From the NCBI RefSeq assembly GCF_008642315.1, contig NZ_CP029192.1, forward strand, positions 5,456,001 through 5,520,000: DNA of 64,000 nucleotides. Reading direction: 5' to 3'. A program made the translations under genes and the position numbers. Below, piece after piece: positions 19,061 to 28,106 of this stretch. The stretch's first letter is position 1, and each line of letters opens with the position of its first letter. The notes below the pieces were generated by a model. The model saw only the letters and a list, made by a program, of their open reading frames with translations. It did no database searches and had not been told where the DNA came from. Source of the DNA: Streptomyces venezuelae. Lineage in GTDB: Bacteria > Actinomycetota > Actinomycetes > Streptomycetales > Streptomycetaceae.

Positions 19061-21358
19061 ATGGGTTTCGGCTTCGGGCAGCGGAGGGGCGGGCAACTCC
19101 CCGCAGAATTGACCTCGTTCGTCGGCCGGGTGGATGAACTGACGCAGGTGCAGGCGGCGTTCGGGTACGCGCGGCTCGTCACGCTGGTGGGGCCGGGCGG
19201 GGTCGGCAAGAGCCGTACCGCGCTGCGGGCCGCCGCGGGGCTCGGGGAGCGGTTTCCCGACGGGGTGTGGCTGGCGGAACTGTCCGCGCTGCGGGACCCG
19301 GAGCTCATTCCGGCGACGCTTGCCGCCGTTCTCGAACTGCCCGAGCAGTCGGGGATGGCGCCCCTCGACGCGGTGGTCGCGCACTTGCAGGGGCGGCGGC
19401 TGCTCATCGTGCTCGACACCTGCGAGCACCTCGTCGACGCGTGCGCGATGCTCTCCGACATCCTGCTGCGCGAGGCCGCCGACGTGTGTGTGCTCGCCAC
19501 CAGCCGGCAGCCGCTGGACGTGCCTGGAGAGCACTGTTGTCCCGTCTCGCCGCTCGCGCCCGAGGACGCGGTGGAGCTGTTCGCGCAGCGTGCCGCCTCC
19601 GTCGTGCCCGGGTTCCGGGTGAGCGAGGCGAACCGGGAGCGGCTGGTGGCGCTGGTGCACCGGCTGGACTGTATTCCGCTCGCTCTGGAGCTCGCGGCGG
19701 TGCGGCTGCGGGCCGTCTCCATGGAGGAGCTGGCGGCGCGCCTCGATGATCGGTTCCAGGTGCTGACGGGCGGGCGGCGCACCGCTCTGTCACGGCACCA
19801 GACCTTGCGTACCGCCATCGACTGGTCGCACGACCTGTGCACGCCGGAGGAGCAGGTGCTGTGGGCGCGGCTGTCCGTTTTCGCCGGGTCCTTCGAGTTG
19901 GGGGCCGCCGAGCAGGTCTGCGGAGACGATGCCCTGCCTGTGGGGGAGGTTCTCGGGCTGCTCATCGGGCTCGTCGACAAGTCCGTGGTGCAGCGGCTCG
20001 GGGAGTCCGGGAGCCGGTACCGGCTCCTCGACACGCTGCGGGAGTACGGGGCGGAACGCCTCGAAGCCGTGGAGGCCGACGGAGGTGCCGCGCTTCGAGC
20101 GCGGCACTTCGCGTACTACCGGGATCTGGGGCGGCGCTTCGAGGAGGGGTTGTTGGGGGCCGGTCAGCCCGGGTTGCATCGCGCTGTCCGCGCGGAGGTG
20201 GCGGGGCTGCGGGCCGCTCTTGAGTACGCGTACGAGACGGACGGGCGGGCGCGCGAAGGGCTCCGGCTCGCGGCGCGGCTCTGGCCGCACTGGCGGGCCT
20301 CCGGGACGCTCTCGGAGGGCGGGTACTGGATCGAGAAGGGGCTCGAGCGGGTTCCCGAGGACTGTTCGGCGCGTGCCTGGGGGCTGCTGGCGACCGGCGC
20401 GTTCGGGGTCTGGACCGCGGACCTCGCGACCGCGGTGGAGCGGATGGCGCTGGCGCGGGAGGCGGCGGAGCGGGCGGGCGACGAGCAGGTCGCGCAGTTC
20501 GCCGAGGGGTACGCGCACGGGCTCGCGGCGCTGTGCGGCGACGAGGAAGGGCTGGAGCGGCTCGCGGACGTGCGGCGACGGATGGCCGAGAGCGACAACC
20601 GGCTGGGACTCGTGGTGATGAGCTATGAGGCCGCGCTGCTGCGGGCCGTTCTCGGGGACACGGGTGGCGCGCTGGAGCTGTGCGAGCAGGGGTTGCGTCT
20701 ACTGGAGGGCACGGGCGAGCGGCAGGTGTACGGGTCCACGCTGATGGCGCAGGGGCTCGTGCGGTGGCTCGCGGGGGAGCGGCAGGCGGGGGTCGCCTCG
20801 CTGCGCCGGGGGATGGAGGCGGCCGGGGAGGTCGACGAGGTCCTGGTGGCCGCGATGTGCTGCCACGGGCTTGCGTGGGCGGCGGCGTACGAGGGTCGGC
20901 AGGTGCGGGCCGCGTGGCTGTTCGGGTACGCGGAGAACGCGCGGCGGCTGGGCGGGGACCCGATCGGGATGCTGCCGTCCCTCCTCGAGCAGCAGGAAGC
21001 CGCGCGGAAGTCCGTGCGGGAGGCGTTGGGCGGCAGGCAGTTCGACCGGTGGCACGCGGTGGGGGCTCGGCTGTCTGGGCGGCAGGTGCTGGAGGCCGTC
21101 CGGGAGGACGCGGAGACGCCCGGCCCGGGGGCGCTGGGACCGGCTGCTCCGGGGGCGGGCGCGGGGCGGGCCGTGCTGACCCGGCGGGAGCGGGAAGTCG
21201 CTGCGCTGGTCGCGCAGGGGCTGTCGAACCGGGAGATCGCCGAGCGGCTCGTCATCTCGAAGCGGACGGCGGACGCGCACGTCGAGCACATTCTGGCGAA
21301 GTTGGGGGTGGGGTCGCGTACGGAGGTTGCCCAGGCGGTTTCTGGCGGGGCGCCTTGA
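19061..21358 (+). CDS. LuxR-type regulator with AAA/NB-ARC-like ATPase domain
   Basis: Large ATP-binding transcriptional regulator of 765 residues. The N-terminus ([16 protein letters not shown]) leads into a nucleotide-binding domain with Walker A GPGGVGKS (44-51) and Walker [17 protein letters not shown]-like helical region covers ~330-690. The LuxR helix-turn-helix closes the protein (~706-762: [40 protein letters not shown]). The architecture matches the large ATP-binding LuxR regulators of Streptomyces, related in the ATPase part to AfsR. The target genes are unknown; nothing adjacent suggests a dedicated pathway. A strong terminator hairpin follows the gene. Confidence 0.9.
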   Translation: MGFGFGQRRGGQLPAELTSFVGRVDELTQVQAAFGYARLVTLVGPGGVGKSRTALRAAAGLGERFPDGVWLAELSALRDPELIPATLAAVLELPEQSGMAPLDAVVAHLQGRRLLIVLDTCEHLVDACAMLSDILLREAADVCVLATSRQPLDVPGEHCCPVSPLAPEDAVELFAQRAASVVPGFRVSEANRERLVALVHRLDCIPLALELAAVRLRAVSMEELAARLDDRFQVLTGGRRTALSRHQTLRTAIDWSHDLCTPEEQVLWARLSVFAGSFELGAAEQVCGDDALPVGEVLGLLIGLVDKSVVQRLGESGSRYRLLDTLREYGAERLEAVEADGGAALRARHFAYYRDLGRRFEEGLLGAGQPGLHRAVRAEVAGLRAALEYAYETDGRAREGLRLAARLWPHWRASGTLSEGGYWIEKGLERVPEDCSARAWGLLATGAFGVWTADLATAVERMALAREAAERAGDEQVAQFAEGYAHGLAALCGDEEGLERLADVRRRMAESDNRLGLVVMSYEAALLRAVLGDTGGALELCEQGLRLLEGTGERQVYGSTLMAQGLVRWLAGERQAGVASLRRGMEAAGEVDEVLVAAMCCHGLAWAAAYEGRQVRAAWLFGYAENARRLGGDPIGMLPSLLEQQEAARKSVREALGGRQFDRWHAVGARLSGRQVLEAVREDAETPGPGALGPAAPGAGAGRAVLTRREREVAALVAQGLSNREIAERLVISKRTADAHVEHILAKLGVGSRTEVAQAVSGGAP

Positions 21359-21402
21359 GGGGACTTTCAGGGGGCGGTGCCGCTTGGGGGTGGGGTTCTG
21401 TG

Positions 21403-21426
21403 CCGCCGCTTCGCGGCGGGTTTTTT
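21403..21426 (+). terminator. rho-independent terminator
   Basis: CCGCCGC (21403-21409) and GCGGCGG (21413-21419) form a perfect 7-bp stem with a TTC loop, followed by G and six T. It is 45 bases after the LuxR-ATPase stop and is the best U-tailed terminator in the window. Confidence 0.88.
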
Positions 21427-21438
21427 CCCGCCCGGCCA

Positions 21439-21543
21439 CCCGTTTGCCCCGCGACGTTCCGCGGGAGTAGGAACCCGTTTGCCCCGCGACGTCCTGTGGG
21501 AGTAGGGGCCCGTTTGCCCCGCGACGCCCTGTGGGGGCGGGTG
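21439..21543. repeat. 35-bp tandem repeat, three copies
   Basis: Copies start at 21439, 21474 and 21509, each beginning CCCGTTTGCCCCGCGACG and diverging near the end. There are no spacers, so it is not a CRISPR array. Confidence 0.88.
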
Positions 21544-21874
21544 GGGTTTGCCGGGGCGCCGGGGCCCGGGCGCTCACAGGGTGTCTTAAGCCGGCCGGGG
21601 TCCGGGGCCGGGGGGGCGGGGCCTGCCCTCGCCGACAAGGGCAGGGGCCCGCTTGGCCGGGTGTCGGGCCGGGTGGCCCGAGTGGCGGCGCGGGACAAGA
21701 GCCTGCCCGGTACGGGCGTCGCCCCGCATCGGTATGCGCGAGGATCCGCATACCGATGTCTGCCGCGGCTGCCGTCGGCGCCCCCGCTCCGTATACCTAG
21801 CGGAGGGTCATCGTCCGGATGTGGCCGGCGAGTGTGGCTGCGGTGGGGCGGCCGTCCTCTCCGGTCACGTCACG

Positions 21875-22441
21875 TCACGTCACCGGTGCCTTCGCCCTCA
21901 GCACCGTGAGGAACTCCCGCATCCAGCCCGAGTGGTCCGGCCACGCGCGCGCCGAGACCAGCGTGCCGTCCACCACCGCCTCCGCGTCCTGGAACGTCGC
22001 GCCGGCTGTCTGCATGTCGATCTCCAGGGCGGGATACGCCGTGACCCTGCGGCCGCTCAGGCCGCCGATCGCCGCCGTGAGGAGCGGGCCGTGGCAGATC
22101 TGGGCCACCGGCTTGTCCGCGTCGAAGAACGACTTGAGGATCTTGCGCAGCTCCGGGTCGTTGCGCAGGTACTCGGGGGCCCGGCCGCCCGGGATCACCA
22201 GAGCGGCGTACTGGCCGGGATCGACCTCGGCGAAGGCGAGGTCCGCGGGCCAGGTGTACCCCGGCTTCTCCGTGTACGTGTCGAAGCCCGGCTCGAAGTC
22301 ATGGACCACGAAGCGCAGGGTCTTGCGGGCCGGGGCCGCGATGTGGACGTCGTAACCCTCTTCGCGGAGCCGTTGGTAGGGGTAGAGGACTTCCAGTGAC
22401 TCGGCTGCGTCGCCGGTCACTATCAGGATCTTGGCAGTCAT
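21875..22441 (-). CDS. DJ-1/PfpI family protein
   Basis: Cytosolic protein of 188 residues of the class I glutamine-amidotransferase-like superfamily. The nucleophile elbow is AQICHGPLLTAA with Cys116-His117, and the upstream glutamate-containing strand ALVIPGGRAPEYLR is typical of PfpI/YhbO proteins. Members act as glyoxalase III, deglycase or general stress proteins; the exact activity here is not shown. The ATG at 22441 gives the standard family length. It is monocistronic, facing the LuxR-ATPase gene. Confidence 0.9.
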   Translation of the reverse strand: MTAKILIVTGDAAESLEVLYPYQRLREEGYDVHIAAPARKTLRFVVHDFEPGFDTYTEKPGYTWPADLAFAEVDPGQYAALVIPGGRAPEYLRNDPELRKILKSFFDADKPVAQICHGPLLTAAIGGLSGRRVTAYPALEIDMQTAGATFQDAEAVVDGTLVSARAWPDHSGWMREFLTVLRAKAPVT

Positions 22442-22930
22442 TTCGATGCGCTCCCCTCGGAGGGCGGGGGCCGCCTGCGCGGACCCTCAGGGCCAACGTG
22501 CCCGCGCGGTGGCTCTTTGCCAAGAGGGGCATGAGGGTGGTGATGGCTGACGGCACTGTGCAGAGTGTCAAAGTTCGGGGCCCGCTTTTGTACACATACG
22601 GCTCATGACGGCTCCCCGGTCCGGAGCGATAGCCTTGACCCGTGATCAGCGCGATATCCCGCGGGGGCATAGGTGCCCCCGTCCTGCGCCCGGGGAGAAC
22701 GGTGGACAACCGTGCCCGGGCGCTCGCTGACGCTTCCTCGCGGTGCGGCCGGACCGGCCGAGCGGGCCGGGCGGGCCATCTGTCAGTGGAACCGCTGAAA
22801 ATGGCGGAAAGCTGTCCGCTCTTCCCTCACCGCGGCATAACGTCGAATCCGGCCGGAGACCCCGTGCCGCGGCGTTACGGCACATCACCTTCTACGTCAC
22901 GCAACGGCGCGCGACAGGAGTCAGAGGACA
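22442..22930. promoter_or_regulatory. 489-bp upstream region of the glutamate dehydrogenase and PfpI genes
   Basis: A divergent intergenic region. No gene is supported in it. The ribosome site for the dehydrogenase is AGGAG/AGAGGA at ~22917-22927. A plus-strand TACACA at 22591-22596 and an AT-richer island around 22860-22905 are possible promoter positions, but no clear -35/-10 pair is seen. Confidence 0.45.
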
Positions 22931-25900
22931 ATGCAGACCAAGCTGGACGAAGCCAAGGCCGAGCTGCTCGCGCGGGCCGCCCGGGTAGCTGAGAACAGCC
23001 CGGTCGGGGGGCGCCTACCGAGCGGTGCACCGACTGGGACGACGAGCGAGGCCACGCCGGATCAGGACACGGCTCTCGCGTTCCTCCAGCGCTACTACCT
23101 GCACACCGCCCCCGAGGACCTGGCGGACCGCGACCCGGTCGACGTCTTCGGAGCCGCCGTCTCCCACTACCGGCTCGCCGAGGACCGCCCCCAGGGGACG
23201 GCGAACGTGCGGGTCCACACCCCGACGGTCGAGGAGATCGGCTGGACCTGCAGCCACTCCGTCGTCGAGGTGGTCACCGACGACATGCCCTTCCTCGTCG
23301 ACTCCGTCACCAATGAGCTGTCCCGCCAGGGCCGCGGCATCCACGTCGTCATCCACCCGCAGGTCGTGGTGCGTCGCGACGTGACCGGAAAGCTCCTGGA
23401 GGTGCTGAGCCGCGAGGCCGGTGCCGAGCTGCCGCACGACGCGCTCGTCGAGTCGTGGATCCACGTCGAGATGGACCGCGAGACCGACCGCGCGGACCTG
23501 AAGCAGATCACCGCCGATCTGCTGCGCATCCTCAGTGACGTACGGGAGACCGTCGAGGACTGGGAGAAGATGCGCGACGCCGCGCTGCGCATCGCCGACG
23601 AGCTGCCCGCCGAGCCCACCGCGGGCGACCTGCCCGACCAGGAGGTCGAGGAGGCCCGCGAGCTGCTGCGCTGGCTCGCCGACAACCACTTCACGTTCCT
23701 CGGCTTCCGTGAGTACAACCTCACGGAGGACGACTCCCTCGCCGCCGTCCCCGGCACCGGCCTCGGCATCCTGCGCGCCGACCCGCAGCACGACGGCGAC
23801 GACCACCACCCGGTGAGCCCGTCCTTCAACCGGCTGCCCGCCGACGCGCGCGCGAAGGCCCGCGAGCACCGCCTCCTGGTGCTGACCAAGGCCAACAGCC
23901 GGGCCACCGTCCACCGGCCCAGCTACCTCGACTACGTCGGCGTGAAGAAGTTCGACGCCGAGGGGAACGTGGTCGGGGAGCGGCGCTTCCTCGGGCTCTT
24001 CTCGTCCGCCGCGTACACCGAGTCCGTGCGGCGCGTCCCCGTCATCCGCCGCAAGGTCGCCGAGGTGCTCAAGGGCGCGGGGTTCTCGGCCAACAGCCAC
24101 GACGGCCGCGACCTGCTCCAGATCCTGGAGACCTACCCGCGCGACGAGCTCTTCCAGACGCCCGCCGATGAGCTGCGGTCCATCGTGACGAGTGTCCTCT
24201 ATCTGCAGGAGCGGCGGCGGCTGCGGCTCTACCTGCGCAAGGACGAGTACGGGCGTTACTACTCCGCCCTCGTCTACCTGCCGCGCGACCGCTACACCAC
24301 CGGCGTCCGCCTGCGGATCATCGACATCCTCAAGGAGGAGCTGAACGGCGCCAGCGTCGACTTCACCGCCTGGAACACGGAGTCGATCCTCTCCCGCATC
24401 CACTTCGTGGTCCGGGTGCCGAAGGGCGCCGAGGTCCCCGACCTCTCCGACGCCGACACCGACCGCATCGAGGCCCGGCTCGTCGACGCCGCCCGTTCCT
24501 GGGCCGACGGCTTCGCGGAGGCGCTGACCGCCGAGTGCGGCGAGGAGCGCGCCGCCGAGCTGCTTCGCCAGTACGGGGGTGCCTTCCCCGAGGGGTACAA
24601 GGCCGACCACACGCCGCGCGCCGCCGTCGCCGACCTCCAGCACCTGGAGCAGCTCACCCAGGGCGACAAGGACTTCGCGCTCTCCCTGTACGAGCCGGTG
24701 GGCGCCGCCCCCGGCGAGCGGCGCTTCAAGATCTACCGCGCGGGCGGCCAGGTCTCGCTCTCCGCGGTCCTGCCGGTGCTCCAGCGCCTCGGCGTCGAGG
24801 TCACCGACGAGCGTCCGTACGAACTGCGCTGCTCGGACCGGACGAACGCGTGGATCTACGACTTCGGGCTCCGGCTGCCCAAGTCGCAGAACGGCAACGG
24901 CGACTACCTCGGCGACGACGGCCGCGAGCGCTTCCAGGAGGCCTTCGCCGCCGCCTGGACCGGTGAGGCCGAGGTCGACGGGTTCAACTCGTTGGTGCTG
25001 CGGGCCGGACTCAACTGGCGTCAGGCGATGGTCCTGCGGGCCTACGCGAAGTACCTGCGCCAGGCCGGTGCCACGTTCAGCCAGGACTACATGGAGGACA
25101 CCCTCCGCAACAACGTCCACACCACCCGGCTGCTCGTCTCGCTCTTCGAGGCGCGCATGTCGCCGGACCGCCAGCGGGCCGGGACCGAGCTGACCGACGG
25201 GCTCCTCGAGGAGCTGGACGGCGCCCTGGACCAGGTCGCGTCCCTGGACGAGGACAGGATCCTGCGGTCCTTCCTCACCGTCATCAAGGCGACGCTGCGC
25301 ACGAACTTCTTCCAGGAGGCGGAGGGCGGCAAGTCCCACAACTACGTCTCCATGAAGTTCGACCCGCAGGCCATCCCCGACCTGCCCGCGCCCCGTCCCG
25401 CGTACGAGATCTGGGTGTACTCGCCCCGCGTCGAGGGCGTCCACCTGCGCTTCGGCAAGGTCGCGCGCGGCGGTCTGCGCTGGTCCGACCGGAAGGAAGA
25501 CTTCCGGACCGAGATCCTGGGTCTCGTGAAGGCGCAGATGGTGAAGAACACCGTCATCGTGCCCGTCGGCGCCAAGGGCGGCTTCGTCGCCAAGCAGCTG
25601 CCCGACCCGTCCGTGGACCGCGACGCGTGGCTGGCCGAGGGCGTCGCCTGCTACAAGACGTTCATCTCCGCGCTGCTCGACATCACCGACAACCTGGTGG
25701 CCGGCGAGGTCGTGCCCCCGGCGGACGTCGTCCGGCACGACGAGGACGACACCTACCTCGTCGTCGCGGCCGACAAGGGCACGGCGACGTTCTCCGACAT
25801 CGCCAACCAGGTCGCCGAGTCGTACAACTTCTGGCTGGGCGACGCCTTCGCCTCCGGCGGCAGCGCCGGGTACGACCACAAGGGCATGGGCATCACCGCC

Positions 25901-27877
25901 CGCGGCGCCTGGGAGTCCGTGAAGCGGCACTTCCGCGAACTCGGCTGCGACACCCAGTCCGAGGACTTCACCGTCGTCGGCGTCGGCGACATGTCCGGCG
26001 ACGTGTTCGGCAACGGCATGCTGCTCTCCGAGCACATCCGCCTCGTCGCGGCCTTCGACCACCGGCACATCTTCATCGACCCGAAGCCGGACGCCGCCAC
26101 CTCGTACGCCGAGCGCCGCCGCCTCTTCGAGCTGCCCCGCTCCTCCTGGGCCGACTACGACAAGGAGCTGCTCTCCGCGGGCGGCGGGATCTTCCCGCGC
26201 AGCGCCAAGGCGATCCAGCTCAACGCCCAGATCCGCGAGGCGCTCGGCATCGAGGGCAAGATCGCCAAGATGACCCCGGCCGACCTGATGAAGACCATCC
26301 TCCAGGCGCCGGTCGACCTGCTGTGGAACGGCGGCATCGGTACGTACGTGAAGTCGTCCGCCGAGTCGAACGCGGACGTCGGCGACAAGGCCAACGACGC
26401 GATCCGCGTGGACGGCCAGGACCTGCGCGTCAAGGTCGTCGGCGAGGGCGGCAACCTCGGTCTGACCCAGCTGGGCCGCATCGAGTTCGCGCGCTCCGGC
26501 GGCCGCATCAACACCGACGCCATCGACAACAGCGCGGGCGTGGACACCTCCGACCACGAGGTGAACATCAAGATCCTGCTCAACGCGGTCGTCGCCAACG
26601 GCGACATGACGGTCAAGCAGCGCAACAAGCTCCTCGCCGAGATGACCGACGAGGTCGGGCACCTGGTCCTGCGCAACAACTACGCGCAGAACACCGCCCT
26701 GGCCAACGCCGTCTTCCAGTCGCCGTCCCTGCTCCACGCCCACCAGCGGTTCATGCGCAGGCTCGGCAAGCAGGGCCACCTCGACCGCGGCCTGGAGTTC
26801 CTGCCCAACGACCGGCAGATCCGCGAGCTGCTCAACGGCAGCCGGGGCCTGTCCCAGCCCGAGCTCGCCGTGCTCCTCGCCTACACGAAGATCACGGCCG
26901 CGGACGAGCTGATCCAGACGACGCTGCCCGACGACCCGTACCTGCAGCGCCTGCTGCACGCGTACTTCCCGAAGGCGCTCCACGAGAGGTTCCCCGAGCA
27001 GATCGACGGCCACGCGCTGCGCCGCGAGATCGTCACCACGGTCCTCGTCAACGACACCGTCAACAGCGGCGGTTCGACCTTCCTGCACCGCCTGCGGGAG
27101 GAGACGGGCGCCTCGCTGGAGGAGATCGTGCGGGCGCAGATGGCGGCCCGTGAGATCTTCGGCCTCGGCGAGGTGTGGGACGAGGTCGAGGCGCTCGACA
27201 ACGTCGTGGCCGCCGACGTCCAGACCCGCATCCGGCTCCACTCGCGGCGCCTGGTGGAGCGCGGCTCGCGCTGGCTGCTCAACAACCGCCCGCAGCCGCT
27301 TCAGCTCGCCGAGACCATCGGGTTCTTCAGCAAGGGCGTCACGGAGGTCTGGGACGAGCTGCCGCAGCTGCTCCGCGGCTCCGACCTGGAGTGGTACGAG
27401 GGCATCCGCGACGAGCTGACCGAGGTGGGCGTGCCGGAGGAGCTGGCGCGGCGCGTCGCCGGGTTCTCCTCCGCCTTCCCCGCGCTCGACATCGTCGCGG
27501 TCGCCGACCGGACCGGCAAGGAGCCGATGGCGGTCGCCGAGGTCTACTACGACCTCGCCGACCGGCTCCGCATCACGCAGCTCATGGACCGCATCATCGA
27601 GCTGCCGCGGGCCGACCGCTGGCAGTCCATGGCGCGCGCCTCCATCCGCGAGGACCTGTACGCGGCGCACGCGGCGCTGACGGCGGACGTCCTCGCGGCG
27701 GGCAACGGCCAGTCCACGCCGGAGCAGCGGTTCAAGGCGTGGGAGGAGAAGAACGCGCCGATCCTCAGCCGGGCGCGGTCGACGCTGGAGGAGATCCAGA
27801 GCTCGGACGCGTTCGACCTGGCGAACCTGTCGGTGGCGATGCGGACGATGCGGACGTTGCTGCGCACGCACTCGTAG
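22931..27877 (+). CDS. gdhB: NAD-glutamate dehydrogenase, large (L_180) type
   Basis: Large NAD-dependent glutamate dehydrogenase (1648 residues) that deaminates glutamate to 2-oxoglutarate and ammonia; cytosolic and usually catabolic. This size class was first recognised in Streptomyces clavuligerus. The N-terminal ~700 residues are the long regulatory part with ACT-like segments (VEVVTDDMPFLVDSVTNEL near residue 115). The catalytic region starts near residue 840: RGGLRWSDRKEDFRTEILG, VKNTVIVPVGAKGGF, then GVGDMSGDVFGNGML and VGEGGNLGLTQLGRIEFA in the NAD-binding half. The C-terminal ~400 residues are the helical domain of the family. A perfect 20-bp hairpin terminates the gene. Confidence 0.96.
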   Translation: MQTKLDEAKAELLARAARVAENSPVGGRLPSGAPTGTTSEATPDQDTALAFLQRYYLHTAPEDLADRDPVDVFGAAVSHYRLAEDRPQGTANVRVHTPTVEEIGWTCSHSVVEVVTDDMPFLVDSVTNELSRQGRGIHVVIHPQVVVRRDVTGKLLEVLSREAGAELPHDALVESWIHVEMDRETDRADLKQITADLLRILSDVRETVEDWEKMRDAALRIADELPAEPTAGDLPDQEVEEARELLRWLADNHFTFLGFREYNLTEDDSLAAVPGTGLGILRADPQHDGDDHHPVSPSFNRLPADARAKAREHRLLVLTKANSRATVHRPSYLDYVGVKKFDAEGNVVGERRFLGLFSSAAYTESVRRVPVIRRKVAEVLKGAGFSANSHDGRDLLQILETYPRDELFQTPADELRSIVTSVLYLQERRRLRLYLRKDEYGRYYSALVYLPRDRYTTGVRLRIIDILKEELNGASVDFTAWNTESILSRIHFVVRVPKGAEVPDLSDADTDRIEARLVDAARSWADGFAEALTAECGEERAAELLRQYGGAFPEGYKADHTPRAAVADLQHLEQLTQGDKDFALSLYEPVGAAPGERRFKIYRAGGQVSLSAVLPVLQRLGVEVTDERPYELRCSDRTNAWIYDFGLRLPKSQNGNGDYLGDDGRERFQEAFAAAWTGEAEVDGFNSLVLRAGLNWRQAMVLRAYAKYLRQAGATFSQDYMEDTLRNNVHTTRLLVSLFEARMSPDRQRAGTELTDGLLEELDGALDQVASLDEDRILRSFLTVIKATLRTNFFQEAEGGKSHNYVSMKFDPQAIPDLPAPRPAYEIWVYSPRVEGVHLRFGKVARGGLRWSDRKEDFRTEILGLVKAQMVKNTVIVPVGAKGGFVAKQLPDPSVDRDAWLAEGVACYKTFISALLDITDNLVAGEVVPPADVVRHDEDDTYLVVAADKGTATFSDIANQVAESYNFWLGDAFASGGSAGYDHKGMGITARGAWESVKRHFRELGCDTQSEDFTVVGVGDMSGDVFGNGMLLSEHIRLVAAFDHRHIFIDPKPDAATSYAERRRLFELPRSSWADYDKELLSAGGGIFPRSAKAIQLNAQIREALGIEGKIAKMTPADLMKTILQAPVDLLWNGGIGTYVKSSAESNADVGDKANDAIRVDGQDLRVKVVGEGGNLGLTQLGRIEFARSGGRINTDAIDNSAGVDTSDHEVNIKILLNAVVANGDMTVKQRNKLLAEMTDEVGHLVLRNNYAQNTALANAVFQSPSLLHAHQRFMRRLGKQGHLDRGLEFLPNDRQIRELLNGSRGLSQPELAVLLAYTKITAADELIQTTLPDDPYLQRLLHAYFPKALHERFPEQIDGHALRREIVTTVLVNDTVNSGGSTFLHRLREETGASLEEIVRAQMAAREIFGLGEVWDEVEALDNVVAADVQTRIRLHSRRLVERGSRWLLNNRPQPLQLAETIGFFSKGVTEVWDELPQLLRGSDLEWYEGIRDELTEVGVPEELARRVAGFSSAFPALDIVAVADRTGKEPMAVAEVYYDLADRLRITQLMDRIIELPRADRWQSMARASIREDLYAAHAALTADVLAAGNGQSTPEQRFKAWEEKNAPILSRARSTLEEIQSSDAFDLANLSVAMRTMRTLLRTHS

Positions 27878-27890
27878 TTTCTGGTAGGTG

Positions 27891-27936
27891 ACACAGGGGC
27901 GCCCCGGGCCTTGTCTGGCCCGGGGCGCCCCTGTGT
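27891..27936 (+). terminator. perfect 20-bp stem-loop after the glutamate dehydrogenase gene
   Basis: 27891-27910 pairs perfectly with 27917-27936 around a 6-base loop (TTGTCT), 14 bases after the stop. There is no U-run, but the stem is almost entirely G/C. Confidence 0.85.
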
Positions 27937-28027
27937 GTACCCCGGAGTGCCGGGTGGGCGGAATGGTTGCTTCCGGGGGCGCGGAACGGGTGATGACATT
28001 CCCCATGACTCGCCATATCTCATCAAT

Positions 28028-28044
28028 TAAGACATTTGGTCTAA
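28028..28044. promoter_or_regulatory. possible operator upstream of the sugar nucleotidyltransferase operon
   Basis: AGAC (28030-28033) and GTCT (28039-28042) flank ATTTG in an AT-rich patch, with weaker symmetry outside (TTAAGAC / GTCTAAG). It lies ~65 bases before the start codon, where a promoter is expected. The TGGTCTA part resembles half of a GntR/DasR-type site, but the full site is not there. Confidence 0.35.
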
Positions 28045-28106
28045 GGTGGGTGAGATTGTCTGATGGCGGTACGAGATCCGATGCACAGGGAAGGTCCGAC
28101 GAGGCG

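Larger units (their letters stand above)
21359..21874. other. 516-bp gap between convergent genes
   Basis: No gene is supported. It contains the terminator at 21403-21426 and a three-copy 35-bp repeat (21439-21543). The remainder is GC-rich unstructured sequence before the end of the minus-strand DJ-1/PfpI gene. Confidence 0.5.

Noticed and set aside
21439..21543. Possible CRISPR array
   Set aside because: The three units are directly adjacent without spacers, and no cas gene is near.
22396..22608. Small plus-strand frame of 70 codons upstream of the glutamate dehydrogenase gene
   Set aside because: It overlaps the start of the PfpI gene antisense, has no ribosome site and no recognisable content.
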